Positions 35,518-44,978 of a stretch of DNA of 64,000 nt are shown here, one piece after another. The notes beneath the pieces are model-generated. The model made no database searches and was not told the origin of the DNA. It saw only the letters and a list, made by a program, of their open reading frames with translations. The stretch comes from Desulfobotulus alkaliphilus. Its GTDB lineage: Bacteria; Desulfobacterota; Desulfobacteria; Desulfobacterales; ASO4-4. Numbering within the stretch: position 1 is the stretch's first letter; every line of letters begins with the position of its first letter. The DNA is taken from contig NZ_VLLC01000009.1 in NCBI RefSeq assembly GCF_007830435.1, positions 74,202-138,201 of the forward strand, in the 5' to 3' direction. The position numbers and the translations under genes were made by a program.

Positions 35518-36408
35518 TTAGGGCCGCAGCTCCCTGCCCGTCAGTTCTATAAAAAGATCTTCCAGATTATAGGCACGGACCAGCAGTCTGTTCATATCCG
35601 CACCCATGGCAACCAGTGCCTTCAGGGTTTCTCCGGGATATCTCGTGCGGATGGCAATTCCGGCCTCGCTCCTGCGAAAGGTCCATGGAAAATCATCGGG
35701 AATGCGGTCTTTCAGGGCATCTGCGGCCAGTGTAATCACCGTACCTTCCCCATATATTTCAAGCAGCTCCTGCGGGGTTCCCATGGCAATGATACGACCG
35801 GCATCCACAATGGCAATGATATCACATAGAATTTCCGCCTCTTCCATATAATGGGTGGTAAGAACAAGGGTTTTTCCAGACCGCTTGATACCCCCCACGA
35901 TATCCCACAGGTGCCGTCTGGCCTGGGGATCCAGCCCTGTGGTGGGTTCATCGAGAAAGATCAGATCCGGATCATTGGCAAGGGCCATGGCCAGAAGCAG
36001 CCTTTGTTTCTGCCCCCCGGAAATTTTAGCATTATCCTTATCCAGAATATCCTGAAGCTGGCAGATCCGGATCAACGCATCCAGCGGGGCTCTGCGGTGA
36101 TAAAGGTTTCTGAAAACTTCAAGGGTTTCCAGAACCGTCTGGAGCAAAAGCAGCTCCGTACTCTGGAGCTGAATCCCCACCTCTTCCCGGAAAGCCCTGC
36201 CCCTGGGCCTGCCCTTATAGAGAATTTCTCCGGATGTGGGGGTTAAAATGCCCTCTATCATTTCTATGGTGGTGGTTTTTCCGGCACCGTTCGGGCCCAG
36301 CAGACCAAAACAGATCCCCGCAGGAATGGTAAAATCAATACCCCGGACAGCCTCCACAGCACCAAAATTCTTGACCAGACTGCGCACCTCAAGCACGGGA
36401 GTAGTCAT
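35518..36408 (-). CDS. ABC transporter ATP-binding protein
   Basis: 296 residues. Walker A is GLLGPNGAGKTTTIE, signature ISGGQKQRLLLAMALA, Walker B LIFLDEPTTGLDPQ, and the H-loop VLTTHYMEEAEIL, all of the DrrA/CcmA-type export class. The C-terminal 80 residues form the extra domain usual in that class. Its ATG overlaps the stop of the pncC gene by 4 bases, so the two are translationally coupled. Confidence 0.95.
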   Translation of the reverse strand: MTTPVLEVRSLVKNFGAVEAVRGIDFTIPAGICFGLLGPNGAGKTTTIEMIEGILTPTSGEILYKGRPRGRAFREEVGIQLQSTELLLLQTVLETLEVFRNLYHRRAPLDALIRICQLQDILDKDNAKISGGQKQRLLLAMALANDPDLIFLDEPTTGLDPQARRHLWDIVGGIKRSGKTLVLTTHYMEEAEILCDIIAIVDAGRIIAMGTPQELLEIYGEGTVITLAADALKDRIPDDFPWTFRRSEAGIAIRTRYPGETLKALVAMGADMNRLLVRAYNLEDLFIELTGRELRP

Positions 36409-36926
36409 GGGTTTTCCTCCAGCATCAGACAGTGGAGCCGGTAAAGTGCAAAGGCTGCAAAAAGACGCTGATTGGCATGCCTGTCTCCCGTATCCTCTCT
36501 GAAAATCCAGGTATCTGTACCCGATGCCGATGCAAGGCCCACGCAGACCGTACCCACGGGTTTTTCATCACTGCCGCCGGAAGGCCCTGCAATACCCGTT
36601 GTGGAAAGCCCGTAATCCGCCATTCCCGCAAGCCTTGCGCCCACAGCCATTTCACCGGCCACGGCCTCGCTCACGGCACCATGCTTTTCAAGGGTTTCTG
36701 GCCGGACAGACAGAAGACTCACCTTGGCTTCGTTGGCATAGGTGACGGCAGAGAGTTTAAAAAAAATAGAACTTCCGGCAAGGGAGGTGAAAAGAAAAGC
36801 CATCAGCCCACCCGTGCAGCTCTCTCCGAGGGCAAGGGTCTTTTTATGAAGGATAAGAAGGTGGGAAATTTCGCGGGCGAGTCGGTCCGCATCCCGGAGT
36901 AAAAGATTCAAACAGGCTCCTGTCAT
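36405..36926 (-). CDS. pncC: CinA-type nicotinamide-nucleotide amidohydrolase
   Basis: 173 residues forming the CinA C-terminal domain alone: LALGESCTGGLMAFLFTSLA, FFKLSAVTYANEAK, GAVSEAVAGEMA and TTGIAGPSGGSDEKPVGTVC. It deamidates NMN to nicotinate mononucleotide in pyridine-nucleotide salvage. It starts 6 bases after the recD stop and overlaps the ABC ATPase start. No N-terminal COG1058 domain is present. Confidence 0.92.
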   Translation of the reverse strand: MTGACLNLLLRDADRLAREISHLLILHKKTLALGESCTGGLMAFLFTSLAGSSIFFKLSAVTYANEAKVSLLSVRPETLEKHGAVSEAVAGEMAVGARLAGMADYGLSTTGIAGPSGGSDEKPVGTVCVGLASASGTDTWIFREDTGDRHANQRLFAAFALYRLHCLMLEENP

Positions 36927-36932
36927 TTCAGA

Positions 36933-38783
36933 TCATTTCCACAGAACATCCCCAAGGCCCGAAGACCGGCGCACCCGGCGTTCCGTTCCCTGCATGAGAA
37001 TTTCCATTCTGCCCGCAAGGATCACTTCCTTCCTTGCCCTTGTAACGGCAGTATACAGAATTTCCCGGGTCATTACCTGCACATCCCGATCCGGCAGCAC
37101 AAGGAGCACCCTGTCGGATTCCGAGCCCTGACTTTTATGCACGGTCATGGCAAAAACCGTTTCCACTTCAGGCAGTCTCAGGGGATGAAAGGATCTGTAG
37201 CCGCCGTCTTCCGAGGGAAAGTATACGGCCATCTCCCCGCTTTGCCCATCTTCCAGTGTCACGCCCACATCGCCATTGTAAAGGCCACTTGCCGGGTCAT
37301 TGCGCAGAACAATCACGGGCCTGCCTCTGTACCACGGTCCTGAAAGCCGAAGCAATCCCTCTTTTTCAAGGATACTTTCCACAAGGCCGTTGATGCCCCC
37401 AACGCCAAATGGCCCTTCCTTCAGTACACAGAGAATGCGGAAACAATCAAGAACTGCAAAGGCATCTTCCGGGGTCAGGGCTTCCATCAGCTTCGAAAAG
37501 CCCCCAAGTATAAAATCCCGCAGTTTGTGGGCCAGATCCGGTGCCGCCATGACAGGAGACCAGAGAACATGATTTTCTTCTCCCTGCTCCAGCATGGCTG
37601 CCACATCTGCCCCCTGTCCTTCATTCAGACTCCGGGCAAGCCTGCCAATGCCCCCGGCACTGTCAAAACGCCAGCTTCGGGAAAGTGCCACCACACAGTC
37701 CGCCATGGGAGAAAGCCCGCTGCGGGCAGAAAAAACCTTCTGTTTTCCAAATATTTCTTCAAAATAACGAATAAAATCTTCGGACTTTTCAGACGAAGCC
37801 CCTTTACAGATTTCTCCCAGCACGGAACCGGGCATGACGCTGGCAAGCTGAAAGCGGTCTCCAAGGAGAATCAGCCGGGCGCCGGGTTTTAAGGCATCCA
37901 TCAGTTTTGACATGAGAAAGAGATCCACCATGGAGACCTCATCCACCACCACAATATCCGCAGGCAGGGGATTGTCTTTATGGTGCCGGGGCTTTCTGCC
38001 ATGGGCAAGACCTAAAAGCCTGTGCAGGGTGGATGCGAATTCGGGGATGGCATCAAAAACCCTGCTTTCCGTGGCACCCAGAGCCGCTTTTCCAGCCATC
38101 ATGGATTCCCCCAGACGGCCTGCGGCCTTGCCCGTGGGGGCTGCCAGCACAACCTGTGGCAAGGTCTCTGCCAGTGTACAGAGGCTTGCCAGCAGACGAC
38201 AGACGGTGGTGGTTTTACCCGTTCCCGGCCCGCCCACAATCACGGAGAGGGGTTTTCCCGCTGCAGCAAAGGCAGCCGCCTTCTGCATGTTTATATTACC
38301 GTCTTCCTGCTCAGGAAAATAAAAATCCAGCACTTTCTTTAAAGCAGCCGTATCCTGAATACAAAACGTTTCCCCTGCCCTTTTCAGGAGCCCTTCGGCC
38401 ACCTTTGCCTCTGCCCGGAAATAGCGCCGCAGATAGAGGCGGTTTCCCATGAGCATAAGGGGCCGGAGATCCTCCGGCCTTTCTCCCACAAGGGATGAAG
38501 CCACAATGTCCCTACGCCAGGCGTCAAGCCCTCCTTCCAGATCCACCATGCGGCTCACCCTTGGCCAGAAACCATCCCGCCCCGCAAGATCCAGACAGAC
38601 ATGGCCTTCACGGGTTCGTGCGGATAAAATTCTTACGGCAAGATGCAGGACTGCTGGCATTTCAGGATCCATGCGCTGAAAAAGTGCCGCAAGGTGATGA
38701 TCCAGAGGCTGCAGCCGAAACAGAGAGGAAGACTCAGGGCCACTGTTTTCAGTTTCCTGACGCAGGCTTTCAGATGCTTTCAA
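36933..38783 (-). CDS. recD: RecD-like helicase, exodeoxyribonuclease V alpha subunit
   Basis: 616 residues. The SF1B helicase motifs are Walker A VGGPGTGKTTTV, VVDEVSMVDLFLM, LILLGDRFQLASV and, near the C-terminus, TVHKSQGSESD with ILYTAVTRAR. The N-terminal 130 residues form the RecD-type helical domain with CLDLAGRDG. The start codon is TTG, placed after AAGGAGTAAGGGCC. In RecBCD it is the 5'-3' motor; recB and recC are not in the window, so they lie elsewhere or it acts alone as some RecD2 do, although the length is of RecD1 type. Confidence 0.9.
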   Translation of the reverse strand: MKASESLRQETENSGPESSSLFRLQPLDHHLAALFQRMDPEMPAVLHLAVRILSARTREGHVCLDLAGRDGFWPRVSRMVDLEGGLDAWRRDIVASSLVGERPEDLRPLMLMGNRLYLRRYFRAEAKVAEGLLKRAGETFCIQDTAALKKVLDFYFPEQEDGNINMQKAAAFAAAGKPLSVIVGGPGTGKTTTVCRLLASLCTLAETLPQVVLAAPTGKAAGRLGESMMAGKAALGATESRVFDAIPEFASTLHRLLGLAHGRKPRHHKDNPLPADIVVVDEVSMVDLFLMSKLMDALKPGARLILLGDRFQLASVMPGSVLGEICKGASSEKSEDFIRYFEEIFGKQKVFSARSGLSPMADCVVALSRSWRFDSAGGIGRLARSLNEGQGADVAAMLEQGEENHVLWSPVMAAPDLAHKLRDFILGGFSKLMEALTPEDAFAVLDCFRILCVLKEGPFGVGGINGLVESILEKEGLLRLSGPWYRGRPVIVLRNDPASGLYNGDVGVTLEDGQSGEMAVYFPSEDGGYRSFHPLRLPEVETVFAMTVHKSQGSESDRVLLVLPDRDVQVMTREILYTAVTRARKEVILAGRMEILMQGTERRVRRSSGLGDVLWK

Positions 38784-38900
38784 GGCCCTTACTCCTTATT
38801 CTGTGGGAAGGTTTTAACAATTGTAATTATTCACCATATTTCTTATTAAATCATAAAATTTCAGAGAAGAGGACACCGAACAACTGCAAACGGGCAAAAT

Positions 38901-39266
38901 TTACAATACCTCTTTCACATGTTTTTCCGCCTGATCCAGCAGAGCAGCAATGTGGGCATCATCAAGGCTGTAAACCACATTTTTACCTTCTTTACGGAAC
39001 TTGACGATGCGGGCTGTACGCAGCACCCTCAACTGATGGGAAACTGCGGAGGAACTCATATCCAGAAGCTCCGCAAGGTGCATCACGCAGAATTCGGACA
39101 GGCGCAGTGCTTCGAGAATGCGCACCCGACCCGGGTCTCCCATGGCCTTGAACAGTTCCGCCATGCGCATCCGTGTTTCGTCCGGAAGCATCTGTGAGGC
39201 TATATACCGGATATCTTTTCCGTAGGAGCAGGGTTCACTGCACAGATCTTCCATCGGGTCTTCCAT
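38901..39266 (-). CDS. SmtB/ArsR-family metal-responsive repressor, zinc-type
   Basis: 121 residues with a winged helix (DPGRVRILEALRLSEFCVMH, then LAELLDMSSSAVSHQLRVLR). The C-terminal helix reads DAHIAALLDQAEKHVKE, which gives the D-x-H-x10-H-x2-E spacing of the SmtB alpha-5 zinc site exactly. Further Cys residues lie at the N-terminus (LCSEPC) and in alpha-3 (FCVMHLAE), so an additional alpha-3N site is possible. No metal transporter is adjacent. It likely autoregulates or acts on a distant gene. Confidence 0.9.
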   Translation of the reverse strand: MEDPMEDLCSEPCSYGKDIRYIASQMLPDETRMRMAELFKAMGDPGRVRILEALRLSEFCVMHLAELLDMSSSAVSHQLRVLRTARIVKFRKEGKNVVYSLDDAHIAALLDQAEKHVKEVL

Positions 39267-39504
39267 GGCTTCTCCACCACCTTAAATATACACTGCAAAA
39301 ACCTTTGGCCCCTTCAGGCACACAGCAAGGCAGAATATTTAAAAAACAGTTTAACGTACAGGTATAGCCGGGTCAAAGCTTCCGTACAGGAGAAAACAGT
39401 AAAACATTTTTAACACCATCTGTCCTTCAGAAAAGACAAAAAACTTGCAAGACAAGGGCAAACTGCCCTAAACATAAAGAATCATTCAATCGCCTAAGGA
39501 GCTT

Positions 39505-40770
39505 ATGGTGTATAAAATCATACGGATCAGCACATTTATCACCCTTGTCTTCCTCGTCTTCTCCTTTGCTCTTCTTCTGAAATCTCCTGAACAGGAAGAT
39601 TCCCCACCCCTTGTGCTGACCCACGACAAGGGTACACTGCCAAGATTTCACTCGGCCTTTGAGACTCAGGCGGCAGCGGCAGAAAAAAAAACGGGAATCC
39701 GATTTAAACCCGTATCCTCCCATACCACAGATCTTTTCATCAGCCGCATGGAAGCCAATCTGCCCACAAAGGAAGCACCAGCCCTTTTTACATGGTGGCA
39801 GGGAGACAGGGTCAGGGATCTTGTGGAAAAAAATCTGGTGGCTGACCTCACGGAATTATGGGACCGCCATGCAGCGTATTATCCGCCGTCCATACGCCAA
39901 AGCTATACCCGGGAAAACCGGGTTTATGGCTTTCCCTACAGCATTGAGTACTGGCCCATATGGTACAATAAAAAAATTTTTGAACGGCTTGAACTTGACA
40001 TACCCGAAACATGGGAAGACTTTATCAAAATCTGTGAAACTCTGAAAAAAAACGGTATCCCTCCCATCCTTTCCTCCCTCCAGCACTCCTGGTACGCCAC
40101 CATCTGGTTTTCCCAGCTTCTCATGGGCGAAGATCCGGATGCCTATCTGGCATTCTGCAGAAACTGTTTCAGGGATCAAAGGGTTATAAACGTCTTGAGC
40201 CTCTGGCAGGACATGATCAAAAAAGAATATTTCACCCCTACTTCCACCCGGATGTTCACCAATGGTGGTCACCTCTGGAAGGAAGAAGCCTTTGCCATGG
40301 TACTCTGCGGTTCCTGGTATCCTTCTGCCATCCTCATGGATCAGGGCGTTCCTGAAAAAGATATCGGCGTATTTATTCTGCCGCCCCACAACCCGGATGC
40401 CAGAGCCTCCCTCATGATGGAATCCGGTGCCCTGTTTGTTGCCGCCCACAGTCCGCAGAGACAAAAAGCCACCATCCTTGCGGACTGGTGGATGGGGCCC
40501 GAGGGCAGCCTTGCCTTTTCACGCTCCCTGAACACCTTTTCCGCAAACACTCAGGTGGATACAAGCCATCTGGATGATTTCAGACAGGTGCTTATCCAGA
40601 AACTTTACCATCAGGAACCCATGATTCTTCCACGCTTCTGGGAGGCCGCTTCCGGTGAGCTCCTGCAACCCCTTACGGATATTCTCTCCCGTTTCATGAT
40701 GAACCCGGATCTTCTGGAAGAAACCCTAGAAGAGCTTCGCCTTTTACAGGAAGGTCCCGTCAGGGAGTAA
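39505..40770 (+). CDS. Periplasmic sugar-type solute-binding protein, probable sensor partner
   Basis: 421 residues with an N-terminal export or anchor segment (IIRISTFITLVFLVFSFALLL) and no lipobox. The family 1 extracellular solute-binding fold shows in ALFTWWQGDRVRDLVE, VYGFPYSIEYWPIWYNKKIF and ETWEDFIKICETLKKNGIPP. No ABC permease or ATPase genes are adjacent. A histidine kinase begins 9 bases downstream, so the protein more likely presents ligand to that kinase than to a transporter (inference). AAGGAG precedes the start. Confidence 0.87.
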   Translation: MVYKIIRISTFITLVFLVFSFALLLKSPEQEDSPPLVLTHDKGTLPRFHSAFETQAAAAEKKTGIRFKPVSSHTTDLFISRMEANLPTKEAPALFTWWQGDRVRDLVEKNLVADLTELWDRHAAYYPPSIRQSYTRENRVYGFPYSIEYWPIWYNKKIFERLELDIPETWEDFIKICETLKKNGIPPILSSLQHSWYATIWFSQLLMGEDPDAYLAFCRNCFRDQRVINVLSLWQDMIKKEYFTPTSTRMFTNGGHLWKEEAFAMVLCGSWYPSAILMDQGVPEKDIGVFILPPHNPDARASLMMESGALFVAAHSPQRQKATILADWWMGPEGSLAFSRSLNTFSANTQVDTSHLDDFRQVLIQKLYHQEPMILPRFWEAASGELLQPLTDILSRFMMNPDLLEETLEELRLLQEGPVRE

Positions 40771-40779
40771 GGCTGTACC

Positions 40780-42612
40780 ATGAAACTTAAAACCCGCCTT
40801 TTTCTTATCCTTGGTATTGTCATATCCGGATTCATGGGAATTTCCGGACTTTCATCCTATTTTCTTTTCAAAACCCAGCACCTCAGAAAAGCAGAAATCG
40901 TATGCAGGGAAACCATGGAAGCACTCATGGATTTCAGGCGGCTCACCACAGAGCTGCTGGTTACAGAAACCCTGGACATCAGCTTTACCGCGTGGCAGGG
41001 AGCAGGACAAAAACTGGAAAGAAAACTCAGGGATCTTCATCAGTCATCCCATCTGCGCAGCCTCCTTAAAACCGAAAATCTTCAGGCCACACCGGAAACC
41101 CTCATGGTCTTCTGGCAGAGTACCCGTCAGTGGCTGGACCGGGCAGATGAGGATCTTGGAGAACTTCTGGCAAGAAGAGATTATTCCAGAGACGGCCTCA
41201 TCTATCAGGTTCTGGAATCCAAAGATTTTGCTGTTCTCGCAGCCAAAAAAAGTGTGGATGCTGCGGCATTGTATCTGGCAGCGGAATTTGAAACCAAACT
41301 CGCCGACCTCATTTCCATGGTTGAGGTGGAAATCCGAAACCAGACCCGCAGCACCATGCAGAATATTGTACTGCTCAGTTTTTCCATCTCCCTGATCGCA
41401 TGTATCATCCTCACCCTTTTCCTCAACCAGTTAAGCCGCTACCTCAACATCTGGAAGAATGCCATGTTTGATGTTGGCCGAGGCCATTTTCCCGCAGAAA
41501 TCCCCCTTACAGGAAAAGATGAACTCAATGAGATCAGCGCCGCCATCAACCGGACTTCGTGCAATCTTAAATCCATGCATGAAGCCCTTAAACAAAAGGT
41601 CGAAGAGCTTTCCACAGCCAAGGAAGAAGCAGAAAGCGCCAGCAGGGCCAAGGGGCTTTTCCTTGCCAATATGAGCCATGAGTTCAGAACACCCTTAAAT
41701 GCCATCATAGGTTTTTCCCGCCTTGCCCTCAGACAAAGCCGTTCCATCCATGAACACCAGCAGCTCGCATCCATTCTGCGAAACGGAGAACACCTGCTGA
41801 ACCTCATCAATCAGGTGCTCACCACCGTAGGCCTTGAAACAGGCCGGGTAGAGCTCAGTAAAGGTCAAACGGACCTTGATTTCCTCATCGCAGATATGGA
41901 AGTCATGTTTCTCCCAAAGGCCCGGGAAAAGGGAGTGAAACTGGAAGTCTGCCGCAGTCCTGCCCTCCCCCGCCATATCACCATGGACGGTCTGCGGCTC
42001 CGTCAGGTGCTGATCAACCTTTTAGACAATGCCATCAAGTGCACAAAAAACGGACATGTCTCCCTATCCATCAAGCCGGGTAAGGAGGAGGCCCCCCGCC
42101 ACATTCTCTTTTGCGTTGAAGATACAGGCTGCGGCATTCCGGCAGAAGAAATTCCTTCCCTATTTAAACCCTTCAACCGTCTGAAAAACAAGGGCAGGAG
42201 TGCAGGCGGAGCAGGCCTTGGCCTTTCCATCTGCCATAACCTCATCCTGATGATGGATGGGCGGCTTGAGGCACGCAGCACCATTGGAAAAGGCAGTACC
42301 TTCTGCTTCCACCTGCCGCTGGTCACCTGCCATGGAACAGGCCACAGGACAGCATCCCCTTCCCGCCCCCCCCTGCCCCCGCTGACCGCAGGGGATATAC
42401 TGGGAAATGATGCACAGACCACCACCATACCGGAAGGGCTTCTTCACACCCTTGCCAGTGCCATAGAAAAGGCAGAATTTGACCATATTCAGCACCTGAT
42501 CTTTCATCTGGAGCAACATGACAGAAATCTTGCCGCAGAGCTTGATAAAATGGCAGAAAACTTTGATTATGAACCCATGCTTTTTCTTCTGAAATCCAGA
42601 ATGCCTTCATGA
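40780..42612 (+). CDS. Membrane sensor histidine kinase
   Basis: 610 residues. TM1 (about 4-27) and TM2 (about 190-212) bracket a helical periplasmic domain of some 160 residues. HAMP-like and coiled-coil segments follow. HisKA has [20 protein letters not shown] (His near 301). The HATPase domain has LINLLDNAIKCTK, VEDTGCGIP and AGLGLSICHNL. The last 90 residues resemble a short HPt-less tail. It probably reads the state of the solute-binding protein at 39505. It is followed after 9 bases by the REC-kinase. Confidence 0.92.
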   Translation: MKLKTRLFLILGIVISGFMGISGLSSYFLFKTQHLRKAEIVCRETMEALMDFRRLTTELLVTETLDISFTAWQGAGQKLERKLRDLHQSSHLRSLLKTENLQATPETLMVFWQSTRQWLDRADEDLGELLARRDYSRDGLIYQVLESKDFAVLAAKKSVDAAALYLAAEFETKLADLISMVEVEIRNQTRSTMQNIVLLSFSISLIACIILTLFLNQLSRYLNIWKNAMFDVGRGHFPAEIPLTGKDELNEISAAINRTSCNLKSMHEALKQKVEELSTAKEEAESASRAKGLFLANMSHEFRTPLNAIIGFSRLALRQSRSIHEHQQLASILRNGEHLLNLINQVLTTVGLETGRVELSKGQTDLDFLIADMEVMFLPKAREKGVKLEVCRSPALPRHITMDGLRLRQVLINLLDNAIKCTKNGHVSLSIKPGKEEAPRHILFCVEDTGCGIPAEEIPSLFKPFNRLKNKGRSAGGAGLGLSICHNLILMMDGRLEARSTIGKGSTFCFHLPLVTCHGTGHRTASPSRPPLPPLTAGDILGNDAQTTTIPEGLLHTLASAIEKAEFDHIQHLIFHLEQHDRNLAAELDKMAENFDYEPMLFLLKSRMPS

Positions 42613-42621
42613 GAGGATTCA

Positions 42622-43764
42622 ATGACACAACCCGGCGACATTCTCATTGTGGATGACAATACGGACAACCTCCGCGTGCTCACGGCCATTCTGAAAACAA
42701 AGGGCTATGAGGCCAGACCCGTAAGCAGCGGTCCCATGGCCCTCAAGGCCATTGCAGCCAGACCCCCCTGCCTGATTCTTATGGATATCATGATGCCGGA
42801 AATGGATGGTTTTGAGGCCTGCAGACGTATCCGTTCCGATCCTGCCAATCAGGAGATCCCCCTGATTTTCATCACCGCACTGGATGCTCTGGAAGACAAG
42901 CTTAAAGCCTTTGGTGCCGGGGCTGTGGATTACATTACAAAGCCCTTTCATGAGGCAGAGGTACTGGCCCGTATCCATACCCACCTGAGTCTGGCCCGTG
43001 CCAGAAAAAAACTCAAAAAAAATGAAGCCCTGAACCGCCAGCTTTTTAAAGCCGAAGGGCTGGTACGCATGGCCGGAGCCATAGCCCATAAGTTCAACAA
43101 CCATCTCCATTCGGTTCTGGGTAACCTTGAGCTGGCAGCGGTTTATTCCAAAGGCAATCCCAAGGCACTGCACACCATTGAGTCGGCCATGACTTCCGTG
43201 GAAAAAGCCTCCCACTTCAGCCGGATGATTCTGACCTACACGGGAAAAACCCAGAACAATCACCTGAAAATGGAGCTGAATAAATGCTGCAGACGTTTTA
43301 TCACAGAATTCAAAAGCACCATGGCAGAAAATATCCGCATGGAAACCAGCCTTCTCCCACACCCCCTTACCATAGCCGGCGACTGCAACGGGATTCAGCA
43401 GATACTCAACGAACTTTTCATCAACGCCTGTGAAGCCATGGATAACAAGGGTACTTTATCTATCTCCACAGCCATGAACTCCGGGCCGGATATTCCCGAA
43501 AAAAACCGTTTCCCCCTTGATTATATACCGGAAAAAAAGGATTATGCCCGTATGGAAATCCGTGACACGGGCAAGGGCATTTCAGAAAAAAACCTTGAAA
43601 ATATTTTTGACCCCTTCTTTTCAACCCATACGATGGGAAGGGGCATAGGGCTTTCTGCCGTACTGGGCATGGTCCGGGCCCACAGGGGTTTCATCCGTAT
43701 GGAAAGCACACCCGGACAGGGCAGCACCTTTACCCTTTACTTTCCCCTGCAAAATAATACCTGA
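42622..43764 (+). CDS. Receiver-histidine kinase fusion
   Basis: 380 residues. The receiver occupies about 1-125 (ILIVDDNTDNLRVL, acceptor Asp54 in LILMDIMMPEMDG, then ITKPF). A kinase half follows with the His motif AIAHKFNNHLHSVLGNLELA (near 155), which is the NtrB-like HxxNN type. The ATPase has ILNELFINACEAM, EIRDTGKGIS and GRGIGLSAVLGMV. Soluble. It would accept phosphate or a signal from the kinase at 40780 and phosphorylate a further regulator. Confidence 0.92.
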   Translation: MTQPGDILIVDDNTDNLRVLTAILKTKGYEARPVSSGPMALKAIAARPPCLILMDIMMPEMDGFEACRRIRSDPANQEIPLIFITALDALEDKLKAFGAGAVDYITKPFHEAEVLARIHTHLSLARARKKLKKNEALNRQLFKAEGLVRMAGAIAHKFNNHLHSVLGNLELAAVYSKGNPKALHTIESAMTSVEKASHFSRMILTYTGKTQNNHLKMELNKCCRRFITEFKSTMAENIRMETSLLPHPLTIAGDCNGIQQILNELFINACEAMDNKGTLSISTAMNSGPDIPEKNRFPLDYIPEKKDYARMEIRDTGKGISEKNLENIFDPFFSTHTMGRGIGLSAVLGMVRAHRGFIRMESTPGQGSTFTLYFPLQNNT

Positions 43765-43811
43765 TCTTTCCGTTCCCGACGGATACCCACACAGACCTGA
43801 AAGGAAAAGAA

Positions 43812-44978
43812 ATGGCCGGATACCATAGGGACAAAGACTGCTGTTTCCGTCCTCTCCTTTCTGCGGTCTGGATTCTGTCCATGCTCCTCCCCCTTCTTCT
43901 CCTGGCCCTGCCTGCCTCTGCGGACCATGTATCCGGATACTGGACCATGGAAGCCTTCATGGAAAAACATCCGGAACAAAAGGATAAAAATATCTTTTTT
44001 TCCAAACGGGTAGAAAGTACGGCCATCCCGCTGCCACAATCCTTCCACATCCCTGAACCGGTACGCATCGGTATCATCTATCCCGGTTTTGAAGCCTCCG
44101 ACTACTGGAAAAGGAACATCAGGGCCTTTACCCTGCGCCTGCAGGAACTGAAGGTTCCCTACATCGTGCATGTACGCCTCCGATACGGCAACAGGGCCTT
44201 TGTCTCCCAGGAAGACATGCATCTGATCCGGGACATGTTGCAGACCGAGCCGGATTATCTCATCCTCACCCTGTCCTCACCCGAGCACCAGAAAATTCTG
44301 GATCGTCTCCTTGCCCGCAGCAAACCAAAAATCATTCTGCAAAACATCACAACGCCCCTGCATCGCTGGGACACCTCCCGCCCTTTTTTGTATGTGGGGT
44401 TTGACCATGTGGAAGGCACCCGCATGCTTGCAGAATATGGCCGACACACCCACGGCTCCTATGTGGTGCTGAATCCCGATGAAGGATACCTGAGTGCACT
44501 CCGGGGAGATACCTACATCCACTTCCATCTCCGTCACGGCCTGGAACCGGTGGAAATTTTTTTTACGGGTATCAGCAGAAAAAAAGCACGCCTTGCAAGC
44601 CTCGAAGCCATCAACCGCCACCCGGATCTGAAAAAAATCTATGCCACCACAACGGACATTGCTCTGGGTGCTGCGGATGCCCTCGGGGAAAAGGGCATTA
44701 AAGACCAGATTCTTCTCAATGGCTGGGGCGGCGGCCAGGCCGAGCTGGATGCCCTGAAAAAAGGCCTTCTGGATGTAACGGTCATGCGGATCAATGATGA
44801 CAGTGGTGTAGCCATGGCAGAAGCCATTGCCATGGACATACAGGGACAGGGTCATTATGTCCCCCTAATTTATTCCGGAAGGATGCAGCTTGTGGACACG
44901 GCCATGGCCCAGGAAACCCTTAACGAAATAAGCCGTCAGGCATTCCGCTATTCCGGTCTGCCGGGAGAACTGCCATGA
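43812..44978 (+). CDS. LuxP-like autoinducer-2 binding protein
   Basis: 388 residues with a signal peptide (WILSMLLPLLLLALPASA). It matches Vibrio LuxP along its length: SGYWTMEAFMEKHPEQ, YPGFEASDYWKRNI, LILQNITTPLHRWD, PFLYVGFDHVEGTR, EGYLSALRGDTYIH, TTDIALGAADALGEKG, NGWGGGQAELDA, TVMRINDDSGVAMAEAI. Residues that contact AI-2 in LuxP are conserved (Ser and Trp of SDYW, Asn of QNITTP, Arg of RGDT, Thr-Asp of TTD, Trp of NGWGG, Arg of VMR); LuxP Gln77 corresponds to Glu. The ATG of the LuxQ-like kinase overlaps its stop. Probably binds AI-2 or a related furanosyl ligand. Confidence 0.9.
   Translation: MAGYHRDKDCCFRPLLSAVWILSMLLPLLLLALPASADHVSGYWTMEAFMEKHPEQKDKNIFFSKRVESTAIPLPQSFHIPEPVRIGIIYPGFEASDYWKRNIRAFTLRLQELKVPYIVHVRLRYGNRAFVSQEDMHLIRDMLQTEPDYLILTLSSPEHQKILDRLLARSKPKIILQNITTPLHRWDTSRPFLYVGFDHVEGTRMLAEYGRHTHGSYVVLNPDEGYLSALRGDTYIHFHLRHGLEPVEIFFTGISRKKARLASLEAINRHPDLKKIYATTTDIALGAADALGEKGIKDQILLNGWGGGQAELDALKKGLLDVTVMRINDDSGVAMAEAIAMDIQGQGHYVPLIYSGRMQLVDTAMAQETLNEISRQAFRYSGLPGELP

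Noticed and set aside
38822..38834. TAATTATTCACCA as a further MITE end
   Set aside because: It matches the left terminus at 12 of 13 positions but has no facing partner or palindromic core nearby; in A/T-rich intergenic DNA a solo match may be chance.
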